In this document: positions 12,285 through 25,618 of the stretch, one piece after another
Layout of the letters: each line of letters begins with the position of its first letter
Numbering within the stretch: the first letter of the stretch is position 1
DNA from: Chrysopilus asiliformis
Taxonomy: Eukaryota; Arthropoda; Insecta; Diptera; Rhagionidae
Direction: 5' to 3'
NCBI GenBank assembly: GCA_964034945.1
Contig: OZ035962.1
Span: 17,417,388-17,481,387, forward strand
Length of the DNA: 64,000 bases
Program-made: the position numbers and the translations under genes
The notes under the pieces: generated by a model
Told to the model about the DNA's origin: nothing
The model's database searches: none
What the model saw: only the letters and a program-made list of their open reading frames with translations

Positions 12285-13085
12285 TATCAGTTGTGGTTAA
12301 CACAAAATCCTCTTCTGTAATATGTAAAGTTTCGGAAAAAATATGTAAAAACATAAATATTCGAACAGTTGTACCAAAATTCCATTTTGAAGTCAAACTT
12401 TCCAAAAAGATTTTTTTAAATTTATTCCAATCGGATTTTGATGTATGGGAGTTTTATGTAGAATCATATCCTAAATAACTTTTGTTCTTGTTTTTTTTTT
12501 TTTTGATAAAATGCACCGTTTTTGAGATATTCACAAAAAACGTTTTCGTTCGTATGGGGGGTAGCCCCCCTAATGGTCCATTTCTGCCCATTAACGAACT
12601 TAGCCTCGCATTTTACAAAACACGGATCTGCGTCAAATGGTGTGGGAGGTTCCCTTCATAGTTAACGGCACTTTTCCAAGAGTTGATAAAAAACTGCGAT
12701 TTTGGTAAAACTTATCCGCAAAAAATTTTCAAGTCGTTAACTCAACGCGTTCTGGTGTTATCTAAGATACGTACATCGGGTGGACCAACAGCCAGACAGA
12801 CAAACTGACAGGCCGACTGTCCGCCAAACAGTCAGACTACAGACAAACAGACTGACTGACAGACAGACTGACTGACAGATCGACAGACCGACAAATCGAC
12901 AGACCGACAAACCGACAGACAGATCGACAGACAGACTGACATACAGACCGACAGACAGGCCGACAGACGACCGACAGATAGACCGACAGACAGACAGACA
13001 AACCGGCTGTCCGACAAACTGACAGGCTGACAGACAGATCGACATACGGATGCACGGACATCCTCAAAATTTTTCTTGAACCGGA
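12285..13085 (+). repeat. REP-C copy with an embedded REP-A segment (mosaic)
   Basis: It starts with the REP-C head (CAGTTGTGGTTAACACAAAA), switches to REP-A at about 12358 (ATTCGAACAGTTGTACC through CCCCCCTAATGGTCCATTT), and returns to REP-C at about 12650 (GTTAACGGCACTTTTCC, TTCAAGTCGTTAACTCAACG). It ends in an array at 12780-13045 of CAGACCGA/CAGACTGA units and ATGCACGGACATCC. Confidence 0.75.
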
Positions 13086-14895
13086 TTTCGTTCTGACCAG
13101 AAACTTTCTCCCCCGTTCTTGAGTCGGTCTCCGTCTTGAATACAATACTTTCCCTCTATAGCTACGAAGAGGAAAGTGAAACTGAATATTTTTAAAACAC
13201 AATAAACACCAATTATTTTGATGAGAAAATTCAAATTTTTGAAATTTATCAAAAACAAAACTGATTGATTATTTCATTTTCTATGAAAATTTAGGTAATT
13301 TTTAGACAATAAATTTCATGAAAAAAATTATTACAGTTTGGGAATTTTTCTATGAAAATCAAAAGTTTTAAACCATCACTCAATAAAGTATTCAAGCAAT
13401 ACAATAAAATCTCCGACGGTAAAATGAAGAGTGTTGTGCTTTGAAGTGGGACGTATTTGAGTTGGTTTTCTCGTGATGGTGAAGTTCGGTCTTATTCAAC
13501 TAAATTTTTACTTTACAATATTATTAATAGAATTATTAATAGTTTTCAGCAAATGCCCCTATTAAAAATTCTATCAAACATATTTAGATCGAAAATCTGC
13601 TGAATTTAAAGTGCTGAATTTATAGCACTTCGATTGTGAAATTAAAACAAATTATTGTCCAATAAATACCAAGAAAATTTAATGGCAAATAGTACATATA
13701 AATCGAAGTTGTGTTTTTTTTTGTTTTTTTTTTTTTTAAACTTAAAGTCTTTCCCAGTATTCTATATTAAGGAGGCATGGCATATATGACCTTATTCACA
13801 AAATGCAACACTATTAAAGTAGTAAATTTTGATAATTGAATTTCATCACCAAAGTTTTACATTTGAATGCAGTTTGGGATTCAAAAAATGTATTAAACAT
13901 TTTATTCCAAACTTTGTCCGATAAAACCAAAAAATTAATGGTCGGTTTATGCGTATATTTAATACCAAATCTTAGATTTGTGTAAAACTAAGAAATATTA
14001 TTCACAAATTAAATATTTTTCATAGTTTCTAAATCACACTCGCTAATTTAAGTTAACGATTTTTATTCGTCGAAAATTTTTGGATCTTTTGACAACCAAA
14101 TTACATTTTTTGAATACGGACCCTAGATTTAAAGCTACGGATAAATAGCGAGTTACATTTTGTAAATAATACCAACTCAAGAAACAATTTTTAACAGTGG
14201 TTACAAAAAAAAACCTTCAATTTAGGTTACATTTTGGTTACATTTTAGATGGTTTCCGAATAAACCCGCCAAAAATGGTTATTTTGAAACCAGCTTCTAA
14301 ATGGGGGTTTCTGAAACGTTTCTGAAAGGTTACAGAAACCAAATGTGAAAACTCAATTTATGTCTAATCAAGGCAACGTTTAATATCCGGAAATTTTTGC
14401 ACAAATATTTTTAGGTACACTGACTAAAATTTAAACTGATATTTTTCCGGTAACAGGAATTTTTTGTGGTTTTGTCATAAAATCCTGTAAATTTCGCGTA
14501 ATTTCGACATATAAAAATGTCAATAAAACATGAAGTAATGTAAAAATAACAGGAAGTAGTTTAGTTAATTGTCTAATAGCATAAAAAAATTATATTGACT
14601 GAAAATTGTGGGGAAAATCATGTTATATTGAAATTTTATTTTCGGTATTTGAGCATACAATCTTTCGGGAACTGCAGTACACGATGACGATTTTTGTTAT
14701 TTTATCGCATTTCAAATGTAAGAAATTGAAGAAACAAGGATTGAATTTTAATAGTGATGTTATTGGCTGTTATTTAGACTCGGCTATTCAAACAAAATCA
14801 CTTAAAAGAAAGATAAATTTTGATTCATCTGCAAATGAAGTCAACAAATTTGATTTTTAAACAAGACCTCAACAACTTCATTTTTGAATGTTTAT
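13086..14895. other. A/T-rich, nothing recognised
   Basis: Long A and T runs and no coding frames above 84 codons; no repeat family identified. Confidence 0.5.
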
Positions 14896-15157
14896 ATATC
14901 GCTCACCGAGTGCAATAGTGGCACAACTCAGAAAAATGCAAATTTGAAGTATGAACGCCATTATATTTAAAATTCAACGCTCCACATTTCTGTAATATCG
15001 GCACCTCTATATCTCTTGTCAATTCCGAAAGATCGCGATAGTGCTATTAAATCTTCGTCGCTTTTCTACCAAATTGAACAAAGGTATGATTTTCAATCGC
15101 TTATATCTCGAAACTGAAAAAATGAGTTGTGCCACTATTGCACTCGGTGAGCGATAT
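14896..15157. mobile_element. MITE with about 35-base perfect terminal inverted repeats
   Basis: The left arm begins ATATCGCTCACCGAGTGCAA and runs to about 14930; its exact complement (TTGCACTCGGTGAGCGATAT) closes the right end. Possible TA targets lie in the flanking TATAT. Perfect arms suggest recent insertion. Confidence 0.85.
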
Positions 15158-18100
15158 GTTAAAAAAAATATTAATTTCAAAATGAAAACCACTCTTTCTG
15201 CACTAAATTCAAAATAGAAATAGCAATCTTTCCACACTAAAGAAAGTCAACAAACCACCTACATTCTTGACTAAGTACCGTAGTATTTTTTTTCTTTCAC
15301 ATATATATTATTTATTCTAAGCAAAAGAAACTTCTGCCACCAAAATAGAAAAAAAAATAATTACTTTTGGGTATTTACCATGCAATGTAAATAATCCTTT
15401 TTAGTAGCAGAGATAACGATCAACTGAACACGTTCACAATTTGCTTCCAATACACCATAGCACAAAACTAATCACCAGTATTTCTCAAAAACAATACTTT
15501 CCCCAAAAATATCAGGAAGCAAGTAATTCTTCAAAACACTAAAATGTATCAATCTACCGATTCAAAACATTTCATAAAATTTTCTTGCGAAAAAAAAATT
15601 TCTATAAAATACTTGTTTTGTTTTTCTTTTACAACCGCCACTCACGTGCACAAAATTTTCTCCAATTTTCCGACACTCGAGTATCCTTTTTTCTCACTCG
15701 AGCATGTAACACATTCGACATAAAATCATTTCGATATCTTTTCGCCAATCGTCACTACATGTGAAAATTTGTTTTAAAAAAAAATCAGAAAACGATACTT
15801 TAATTATGCGTCTAGGATATAAAACGTTTATCTATCGAGTTACGTATCTGTAATACAGCACGTTGCTATTTGATTGTTGTAAATTTGAATGTGAAAACTT
15901 GAAACCCTATAAAGCGAGACACGCACTGTATAGCAGTCAAACATGGACTAAAATCGAACTCAAACTTTGGTTAACATTCAGCCATCATCGTGAATGTTGT
16001 CCAAAGCAGGCTGGGTAAAACTCGCTATATTATAAAATGGAAAAGCATAAGCGAGCATAGCTAACAATTTATACTTGTAGTCAGAAAACAAGTTACAAGT
16101 GTAAGTAAAAGAAACACAGCCACTAAGGCCAATGCTAAACGAACTAAAATGCGATACTATAAAGAGTCAGAAATTGATGAAAACGGCGAAAATGGGATGA
16201 AAGGAACACGAATAAGAACTGGAATAGAAGCAGTGGAACACAAGAACTCATTCCAGTGGGAACATATTTGTTACAGATGTGTTGTAGATCTTTATTGTAT
16301 ACATGAATTTTACTTGTTTCAGATATAGATACAAAACACAAACCGATCCAGAAAAACAACAACAACAAAAAAAAACATTCAAAGTTGTGTTTCAGATACT
16401 CACAGATTATCGCAGATACCCACCAATATTGTTTAACACAAGAGTAGTTTGTCAATGTGAGCCACGTCTGTTGAGAGAACATAGCTTTTTGATTTCCTTT
16501 TTTTTTACAGGAGTTTTACCCCTCCCTTTGAGTTTTATTCCCTGGTTTTAGCAACCATACATGCACAAATTCCAGAGAGTTCTGCTTGCAATGAAAGTCG
16601 GTATGAAAATATTGAGACACAGGAAGAAATATTGCATGAGAGAGAACAGGACTAAAAAGGACCAAAAAAAAACAACAACCACCTCCAGAAAGAGATGACT
16701 ATTTTTGTTTCTCAGGAGTCGTTTATGACGTGCTTTCTGACTGTATTTATGTTTCAGTTGATATTGGAAAAACTGCACAAACTGCTGGTTGTGCGCAATC
16801 CGAAAAAAAAGAAGGAGAAACCAGGAAGATTTTCAGCTCAAACTGGAAGATGGGACAGCAATTGCCACAAGAAACAAAAAAAAATACTTTAAAAAGAATG
16901 AAAAAAAGGATATGTTCGGACCAATGTTCGAACATAAAGGAAAAACATGTAAAATTGTTATTTCATTCATGTCCTAACAACATTATATACATCCATCTTT
17001 GTTACGCTACCTCCGAAACTCCTGAGAACTTGTGTCCAGTCAACTTCTGTTCTCGAAACCGGGGGCTGGGGTGTCCATTTTTTTCGAATTCATTTTTGTA
17101 TAAAGTTTTTCTCCACTCCGGTTTCTTTATATGTTAATTTCTCACCTATATTGTTTATAGTCGAACACATTTATGAAGTTACCTTAATTTGATGTTATGT
17201 TCTCGGTCTTGTCGAAACGTTTTCTTCGTATCTTCTTTTTTTACTTTGTTTGGTAGATTTCTTTTAACATGGAACCTAACTTTAGGTAGCAATAACGATA
17301 ACAACATTGGAAAGAACATTTAGAATCGTAGTAAATAAAAGCCTTACAGCCACCAATAAAGAAGTCGTATGTTTTTTTAACAATATAATGTTATAGGGAT
17401 CAGAAATTTAGGGAAAATTGTAAAACGATAGATTTGCAGTTGATACAGAAACTTAAGGACGTCAAATTTGGTAACTAAACATGGGAAATTTCACATGAAA
17501 AAAAAAATGGTTACAACAAAATAAAAATCCTTGGAGTAGTCAACATGAAACGATGGAATTTTTTTCCTCTTCTTGTATTCGGTTTGATTAAATAAAAACA
17601 ACCTATATTAGTTGATGCTGGGTAGCATCAAAGGGCGTGGCTTTGACCAATTGCAATTTGGTAAGCAGCGTGATGTTACATCATCAGTGGTAGTTACACT
17701 CAAAGATAAAATTCTCGTAAACATAACCGAAAAAATTAGGGAAAAAAAGGAAGAGCACTTCGAAACATGAAGGAGAAAGAAAGAAATACACCTTAAGAGA
17801 GTTGTTTCCTATGCACGAATAACCAACAAAACAGAGTAAAACGATCAAGAAAAAAAAACAAACCCTCATTTGCCCCTTTTTTCTTCCTGGATAAATTTAC
17901 GGTCTGTTAAACTAGCGTCAACATGAAAAATCCTTATTAAGGGGACACATATCGGTATTATACGAAAAAGGGACAACTAACTTACTCTTATAAGACTCTT
18001 ACATCCAGGCAACAGCCGCACAGAATGAATACCGAGGAGGGTACGGTGTTATGGAGGGTTGATTTTCCGAACAAACTACAATATTAAGCATTCGTTTGGA

Positions 18101-19849
18101 ATGGAAAGAGATGGAAAAAGTGAAATTTATGTTATATGTTATTTTATGTAGTACACATAACAGGACGAATCATGTCACATCTATTTACAAGATATAACCA
18201 AATTGGAATCCTGTTTAAGACACTACCCTTGTTCATCATACCCTTCGAGAAAAAACCACCACCCCTTATACTAGCCACCTTTAGCTGTGTGTTTTTATGG
18301 TTTCACATTTGCTCTCTATTTTTCCTAGTCACCACCACAAAAAAAAGGACATAATAAGGGAAAAAAATTAACCGTGTTTATCTATTAGATGGCTTAATTG
18401 AAGAAGAACACACACCGAAATAAGGACAGGAAAAATGAGGTTCAAAAAAGTGACAGATATGTTAAAATAGGATCCTCGTTTTTATTTTATTGTATTTTTT
18501 TCCAGGGCGATAGAATATTATAATCGGATTAGGAGGCACTGGAAACATTTTCGTTTAATTTGAATTTTAATCTATAATTTTTTGTATTATAACCACGACA
18601 AATTCCTACCATATTTAACGAACTCAGCCATTTCGTTTTTTTTTACTTGAAAATTTGTAAAATTGAGCAGTTCCTGCATGAGTCCTTATCTGCTATCCAT
18701 TTTCGTTCCTTTCCATTCCTGTTTCTTTAAAATGTATTTCCTTTTTTTCTGGCAGTATTAAAAAGGACAATACGATGTAGAACTAGAATAATGTCGTTCA
18801 AAAGGTTAAATAGAACTTAAAGCTGTTAATCTGATTAGTTTAGTTCTTAAGTTACAAAGGGCCAATTTTTCGTTTCATTATTTCGATAAATTGCTGTTTC
18901 TTTTAATCGCCATGTTTTTATTGGATTTTCGTGAAAAAAAGTTGCTTCTGGATTGTACTTTTTTTTGAACACACTATACGACTATAGATTATGACAAAAG
19001 AAAATTCCTAATTTATTTTATTCCTTTTCTATTGCTTATTATTATTTATTCACCTTTTAAGTAGCACTTTTGGCTCAGTTATATTTTTGTCGTGAATATA
19101 AATGACAAATTGAGATATTGTTGATTTTATGTCAAGAATTTTTCAATTTAAATGCAAATTGGTCATTTCTTAACAGTTGATTGGTTTAAAATTGTAAAAA
19201 AAATAATGCTTTGCGATAGAAAATTGTTTACAATAGATTTAAAATTGTTTCAACAACTGGAGTTTTGACAACCGAACAGGGGAAATTCTTTTTCCAATCC
19301 GGGTTAGTTCGTGACTAGTTGACAAAAAATTATAAAAACAAGTAATGAAGTTACCAAAAATTTACCATATCTGTTTTTTTTTAATTTTTTAATAAACTAG
19401 CAAACGATTGAAGAACAATATCAAATATCAACACCTGAATCGTTTTCTATTGCCACTACAAATTAACATTATATTCTTATCAAGATACAAATATTTCGAG
19501 TTTTTAATTCTTGTCTTATAAAAGTGTGCCACATTTAAACTTTTGTTACCTTAGATCACGGATTTCCAACCAGTCACCATCATTTTTAGGTGGCCGTGAT
19601 GTGAGGTACGATTATTAAATAAAAGAAATTGACGGATCAATTTACTAAAAAATTAATGAAGCGAAAGTGATTTGAGCAAGAAACCCCTATTCGAATGATT
19701 TTCCAAAAAAATTAAAGTTATATTTCACTTCGAATGATAGAAACTTCCGCCTGCGGCGTATTTTTCTATCGAACAAATGAGCAAAGTTGGATAAGAGAGT
19801 CGACGATCATTTTATAACTTTAAATTTAAACATAACAAAAGCTATAATT
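15158..19849. other. A/T-rich, nothing recognised
   Basis: Many A-runs and T-runs; overlapping weak frames at 16140-17140 on both strands show no protein family wording. No repeat family copy is apparent. Confidence 0.5.
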
Positions 19850-20427
19850 GCCAATCTGGCAATCATTGGAGACCCGTATGGTGATATTCGTATCAAAATT
19901 CGAACAGTTGTACCAAAATTCCACTTTGAAGTCAAACTTTCCAATAAGATTTTTTAAAATTTTTTGCAATCGGATTTTGATGTATGGGAGTTTTATGTAG
20001 AATCATATCCTAAATAACTTTTGTTCTTGGACTTTTTTGATAAGATGCTCCGTTTTTGAGATATTCACAAAAACCGTTTTCGTTCGTATGAGGGGTACCC
20101 CCCCTAATGGTCCATTTTTGCCCATTAACGAACTTAGCCTCGCATTTTACGAAAAACGGATCCACGCAAAATTTCAAGTCTCTAGCTCAATCCGTGCGCC
20201 CGCAATCCGCGCCACAGACAGACGGACAGACAGACAGACAGACAGACGGACAGACAGACAGACGGACAGACAGACAGACAGACAGACGGACGGACATGCA
20301 GAAATTAATTATTTTTATCATTCTAAACACACTGGTGTAATTCATTTTTATGTGTGATGACGGGATCTTGGCGTTACAAACGGTAAGGCAAAGTTAATAT
20401 ACCCTTTGGTTTCACCATACGGGTATA
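19850..20427 (+). repeat. REP-A copy with inverted ACCCGTATGGTGA ends
   Basis: The left part has ACCCGTATGGTGATATTC and the right end its inverse TTTCACCATACGGGTATA. Between them lie GTTGTACCAAAATTCCA, GATTTTGATGTATGGGAG, a CCCCCCTAATGGTCCATTT stretch, AATTTCAAGTCTCTAGCTC, and a clean CAGACGGA array at 20216-20297. It is over 85% identical by eye to 12358-12648. Confidence 0.75.
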
Positions 20428-21075
20428 ACAACATAAGAAAAGCGACAATTGCCAGGAGTCAATCGTCAAATACTCTATATGAGGACAGACAATTTCTTTT
20501 AAATCATTTGTGTGGGATTGCGAGGAGGATGAAGGTTCCGATTGGATTTTGATGCATGAAACTATCATATAAAATCGTATTTTAAACACATTTCGTTTTC
20601 TTAAATTTTTCGATACAACTCACCGTTTTCGAGAAAATAGGAAAAAGCACTATATTTGTATAAGGGATTGGGGAAGAGGGGGTGGGAAGGGGGGGGGGGA
20701 GTGGCCCAACCGGATTTTTATGTATGGATGAGTTATGTAGAATTATATTCTATACACATCTTACTCATATTTATTTTTCAATACGACTCGTCTTTTTCGA
20801 GAGAATTGTAAAAATAACTGTTTCGTTTGTATGGAGAAGGTGGGAAGGATTGTTTAAATTTTAACCCGTTCAAGAACCTAGCCGTGACATTTACGAGAGA
20901 AGCAACTTTACAAAATTTCAAGTCTCTATCTCAATTTCTTCGAAAGTTATGGTGTTTACGGACATACAGATAGTCAGACGGAGAGACAGATGAACAAACA
21001 GACAGTCAGACGGACGGACGCACGTGCAGGAATCAAAATTTTCTTTCATCCCAAACACCCTGGTCTAAACTAGAA
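20425..21075 (+). repeat. REP-A copy beginning with the CGTCAAATACTCTATATGA head
   Basis: It directly follows the previous copy, head to tail. The head AATCGTCAAATACTCTATATG is followed by two to three REP-A units, TTTCAAGTCTCTATCTCAAT, GTTATGGTGTTTACGG, a CAGA/GACG array (20955-21020) and AACACCCTGG. Confidence 0.75.
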
Positions 21076-21241
21076 GAAATTGTTGGATATGTGAATTATA
21101 ATGCTGGAAAAATCAAGTTCGAAATATGAACACACATAGAAAAATTTGCTTTATCTACAAATCTTTGCTGTACGGAATTTCTATATGAAATTCGCCATTA
21201 ATTTTATATGAAATTCATCAGGATTTTCTGTATGAAATCAT

Positions 21242-21565
21242 CATACTAATATATAAAAATGAGTTGGTGTCTGTCTGTCTGTCTGTCTGTTCCTCTTTCA
21301 CGCAAAAACGGCTGAACCGATTGACTTGAAATTTGGCATGAGTGTCTGTGGTAGTTCTGGTTCCAACATAGGCATACGGAAAAGTAGCGCCAGGGGTGGG
21401 GGAGTAAGGGGAGGGGGTAAAGTGATCTCGAAACTTTGCTCTTCCTCTATGTTACCCTTTCGCGGGGAAACTACCGAGCCGATTGGCCTGAAGTTTAGCT
21501 CCAACATAGACCATAAAAAAAAATTTGAAAAAACTTAACCCGGCAACGACGGGTATGGAAGCTAG
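21242..21565 (+). mobile_element. Helitron-like non-autonomous element, copy 1
   Basis: It begins ACTAATATATAAAAATGAG, then a CTGT run, then two degenerate units of about 110 bases of the type CGAAACTACCGAGCCGATTG. Near the 3' end ACCCG-GCAACGA-CGGGT can form a hairpin, followed 7 bases later by CTAG and T, as expected of Helitron 3' ends. The 60566-61036 copy starts and stops at the same places. The 5' TC dinucleotide is not clear. Confidence 0.65.
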
Positions 21566-24459
21566 TTGACCATAAATATCTACATGAAACTTTTAGTTCT
21601 TTCAATAAGAAAAATTCCACTGAGATTTTCCGTGTGAAATTGTGTGGAAACTTTTCATAAAATATGAGCTTTAAAACGTTATGACGTCACTCCATAGTGG
21701 ATATGAAATTTGCAGTGAAATATTTCATTAAGGAGGTAAATATAGAACTTTTGTTGCAGGATTTGTGTTTAGTTGGACTAGATCTCAATCTTTAATAACA
21801 ATTTTTTGCTTACTTTCGCCGTTTTGTTGTGATAATGAAACTATATTAGTATTTTGTTTTAGATGCAAAGCCCGTTATGATAATGTTTACATGACGGTGT
21901 GTTATGATGAGGGGCGGCGGGGAGGAGTAAGGAGTGGTCCGATTGAATTTCGATTTATTGAACAAAAAACCTTACAAATTGTGCAATTTAGCTATAGTTT
22001 GCAATCCATATACAACCATATAAGGTTGTTACCAAATTTTGATGAAAAATTGTTCTAAACAACTGACATTTATGCACTTTTTGACATGTTTTCTATATAA
22101 AAAAAAACAATTGAAATCTATTCGAAAGCTCTGAAATTTTCACAATTTTGTCATAATGCTATAAATTTCCAACATCGTATAAGGAGCATCAATTTAACTC
22201 AATTATTTTAATTAAAAATCAAAATTGTAGACATATTTAAACATTTCGATAACAGATACCCAATTAACCCATTGACAGCCATTTAAATACTATATGAACG
22301 TCGATTAGCATTTTATTCTATAGCCATCATCCACATAATCGACATCATTGGTGAGTTTGAGTTTCTATTAAAATTACCCATAAGTTTCAAGTTTATTAGG
22401 CAGCTACCAGCAGTATAAATAGGAGAGGGTTTTCTGAATGACCCCAATACCTAAATTCTAGAAGCTGACGATGGTGAACTATATTGAAGTGGTGTCTATT
22501 TTATTGACAAATGCTAATATGATGGATTCAATGATGTCTAAACTACACTGCATCCTAAGACGAGGCCAAGACCAAACTCCATTAGGCCTCGGAGGATAGA
22601 AGTCATTGTCATAAGAAAATTTACCCAAACCAAGCCCCCATCAATTGTGATGACAACTTGATCTCTAATTAATCCTGACGCCATTATTACTTTGGATTGG
22701 CGCGCTACTTGTGTTCCAAAACATATCATCGATGTTTCGCTGTCAAATGATTTTCTTCAACGACATTTCTTATTCTTTTAGTTTTGTTAACCCAGTCAAC
22801 CATCAGCAGGGAAATTATGATGGCTGATAGGTTCGAGTTTTCTTACACACGACCACTTATGCTCTGCTAGACTTCAAAATACCAGTTTCTTTTTTCTCTC
22901 TCTCTCTCCGTTTAATTAAAGTCTGTTTATTTATTTATTTGTTGGTAGTTCGCGTTGTTTCTGATATTTTCACTATTAATATTACTATTGATTACACCAT
23001 CTCATGCCATCGTTGTCGACTAGATACCAATTAGATCAACGACATTTCATCGTTTAACTTGTGCTGTTCGTAAGACCCAAAAAGTGGTTGTGCATGAGGG
23101 CCCTAAATATCACTAAATTAAGGCCCTATATTTGCGCCTTGCTTTGTACATACATACAAATGTATTTACGCGCCTGTAAATCTCCATGATTTAAGATCAA
23201 CGACTTGAACAAAAGTTTTTCATGAGCAATTCATCCTTACAGCGCGGCGCTGTCTATTACACAATAATATGCTTTTGTATGAGTTAAACTTTCCCAATCC
23301 CTGCTCCTCCCTTTTTTGCCGCTACCCATACGAATAGAAGGGATGCTCATATATGAAACCGTCAAATTGAATAATCGTTTGACATTTATTGTATTTTAGC
23401 GTGCCACATTGAATGTGAAGATATTGTGTTTTTCTTATTACGTACTATCAAAAGTAGAACCATTTAATTTCACAATCAACCTCCACGCACATACGGTGAA
23501 CAATGAATCCTTGCTTACCATCCACAAACATTTGTATATCCTTGATAGTTTTACAACAAACAAAGCATAGCTTCATAAGTTCTACTTAATAGTTATGTAT
23601 AAAAAAAAGAAGGCAGATGTTTTATATGTTTTGTTTGACTGGATCCGTGTATCCTTTATAGTCAATTATTAACGTCTGTGATTGGGGTGACTGATTTCAG
23701 AGTAAAATTCTGCCATTTTACTCGCACCATTTTTATTATAATAAACGATGGTACTTGTGTGCCCTAAAATTGCAAAAGTACTTTTTATTACTGTCATATT
23801 ATCATATCTTCTAGAGTAATTTCACTTTTTATGCTATTCACCGGATAGTCATACGAGTTACTATTAAATGGTTTATTTTCATGTTTGATCAATATGCTAA
23901 AATTCTGAAATTTTTAGGTGAAGAATTAACAATAGTTCATCACGCCTGTATGAAATTATGGCACGCACTGAATAAAATTACAATAACATAAAATAGTTTT
24001 TGTACTATACATAAATTCACATTTACGAGTATATACCATAGTATTCCGAGGCACTATGGGTAGTAATAAAATGATCAATTTATACAACAATTATATTGTG
24101 ATTTAGTTTGACACGAATTTTGAGAGCGAGCAAATATCTTAGGTATCGACACATAAAAAAGTTCTATAAATAAACGTATGTTTTATTAACTTTGGTATCA
24201 GATTTGAAAATATCTCTGAAAAGCCAGGAATGCACATTCAATAGGTATACTGAAATGAAAGGGATCTTGTAATGTTCTTTCGCTGTTTATTTGTTGTTAA
24301 GTTGGTGAAAAGTTTTACGTGTTTAAAAAAACGGTTTTGAAATTGTAATGCGGACATTATTGTGATTAAACAAGGATATAAACATTTATCTTCAAAAATT
24401 TTATGACAACTAATCTGTACATATGAAACTTTTCTAATTTTGTAGGAATAAAAAATATC
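21566..24459. other. repeat-poor block, candidate regulatory DNA
   Basis: From about 22260 to 23860 the text is mixed-complexity with almost no matches to the local repeats apart from TTAACCCATTGACAGCC at 22264. It includes TATTTACGCGCCTGTAAA and CTCCATGATTTAAG near 23160-23200. Regulatory role is inferred only from its lack of repeats near an Iroquois-class gene. Confidence 0.3.
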
Positions 24460-24677
24460 TGATGTGAACAGCATATCTGTGCGCAATTTACACTATAACC
24501 TGACGATTTTAGTTCACATATAAAAACATGAATTTTTATTTTACAAAAGCTTAAATATCTCGATAACGGTAAAAGGATGGAACAGAAATTTAATATCTTT
24601 ATTCCTTTTGACCCTAAAGGGCACGACGCGACGTGTGCTTTAATGCACATCTCATTTTCAAACAAGATATTTTTATA
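24460..24677 (+). repeat. REP-B head fragment adjoining the mariner derivative
   Basis: It starts ATCTGATGTGAACAGCA and contains ATATCTCGATAACGGTAAAA. The mariner element is inserted about 120 bases later. Confidence 0.55.
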
Positions 24678-25243
24678 TTGGGTCTTTCAACAAGGACATA
24701 ACAATTTTTTATTTAAATAAAACTCAGAATAATTGAGATATCGGGCTGAAATTTATTCCAGGTGTAGTGGACATGTTACATTTAAGTATGAAATTCGATG
24801 TCGTTCATATGGCCACCACGAGCACGTTTGCTGATTGATTCTTTGGAGCCAATTTTCCACCACTCTTCCACACATATCGGCCGGAAAGTTGGCAATTTCG
24901 CGTTCGATATTGTTCCTGAGCTTCTCTAACGTTGTTGGCTTGTTGGCATAAACCAACGACTTAACATAACCCCATAAAACGAAATCCAACGGCGTCAAAT
25001 CGCATGAGCGAGGTGGTGGCCATTCGACCGGACCATTTCTCGAGATTACACGATTACCGAACTAACTTCTCCTTCAATAGATCAATTGTTTGACCAGCTG
25101 TGTGGCATTGCTCGTTCGTGAACTTCATCATGATAAAAATGTAAACCTTGACTGACGTTTTAGCATTGCCAGATCATAAAAAAAGTTTTAGGGTGCGTTT
25201 TTATTAAAATACAAAATTGTTATGTCCTTGTTGAAAGACCCTT
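24678..25243 (-). mobile_element. Tc1/mariner-superfamily deletion derivative
   Basis: Near-perfect terminal inverted repeats of about 28 bases (GGGTCTTTCAACAAGGACAT at 24680 and its complement ending 25241) are flanked, two bases further out, by TA on both sides, the mariner target. At 566 bp it is less than half of a full mariner. It carries the first few and the last about 100 codons of a transposase, described separately. Confidence 0.88.
24753..25131 (-). pseudogene. mariner transposase remnant, N-terminus fused to C-terminus, frameshifted
   Basis: Reading leftwards, ATG at 25131 opens with MMKFTNEQ, which resembles a mariner N-terminus, and passes directly into CHTAGQTIDLLKEK, which resembles the region just after the second catalytic Asp. 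Thus the DNA-binding domain and the first two catalytic Asp residues are deleted. Near 25058-25066 the frame shifts. After it the text resumes as GNRVISRNGPVEWPP, SCDLTPLDFVLWGYVKS (holding the third catalytic Asp) and YANKPTTLEKLRNNIEREI, to a stop at about 24753. It cannot encode an active transposase. Family wording is from memory of insect mariners with a DD3xD catalytic motif. Confidence 0.85.
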
Positions 25244-25618
25244 TAGATGTATTGCCGCTTTGCTATTGTCATATGTTTCTATCCAATAATTTTTCATTTG
25301 TCTGAACACCACAAAAAAAATTTGCTTTTTTCGTCCTTTTTCATATTTAAGAACCTCTTTCAAATTTTTTAGTACGTAAAAGCCCGATGTACGCCTCTCA
25401 GGAACACTCCCTTTATTTAGAAAACGCCTCGACCGATTTTGATGAAATTTATAATTTTTAGGTTTTCGGGGACGCGAAAAAGATTGAGCTAGGTTTCAAG
25501 TGTGTCAAAATTTATTTAGTTCCCGTAAGGATAATGCAAATATCCTTTTTCGCATTTTTTTTTCGGGAAAAATTTTTTTAGGGAGAATAATTTTGTGTAA
25601 TTTTAAAATGAACTACTT

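Noticed and set aside
16144..17137. Overlapping frames on both strands as a gene
   Set aside because: Low-complexity Phe/Lys text from A and T runs, no conserved motif.
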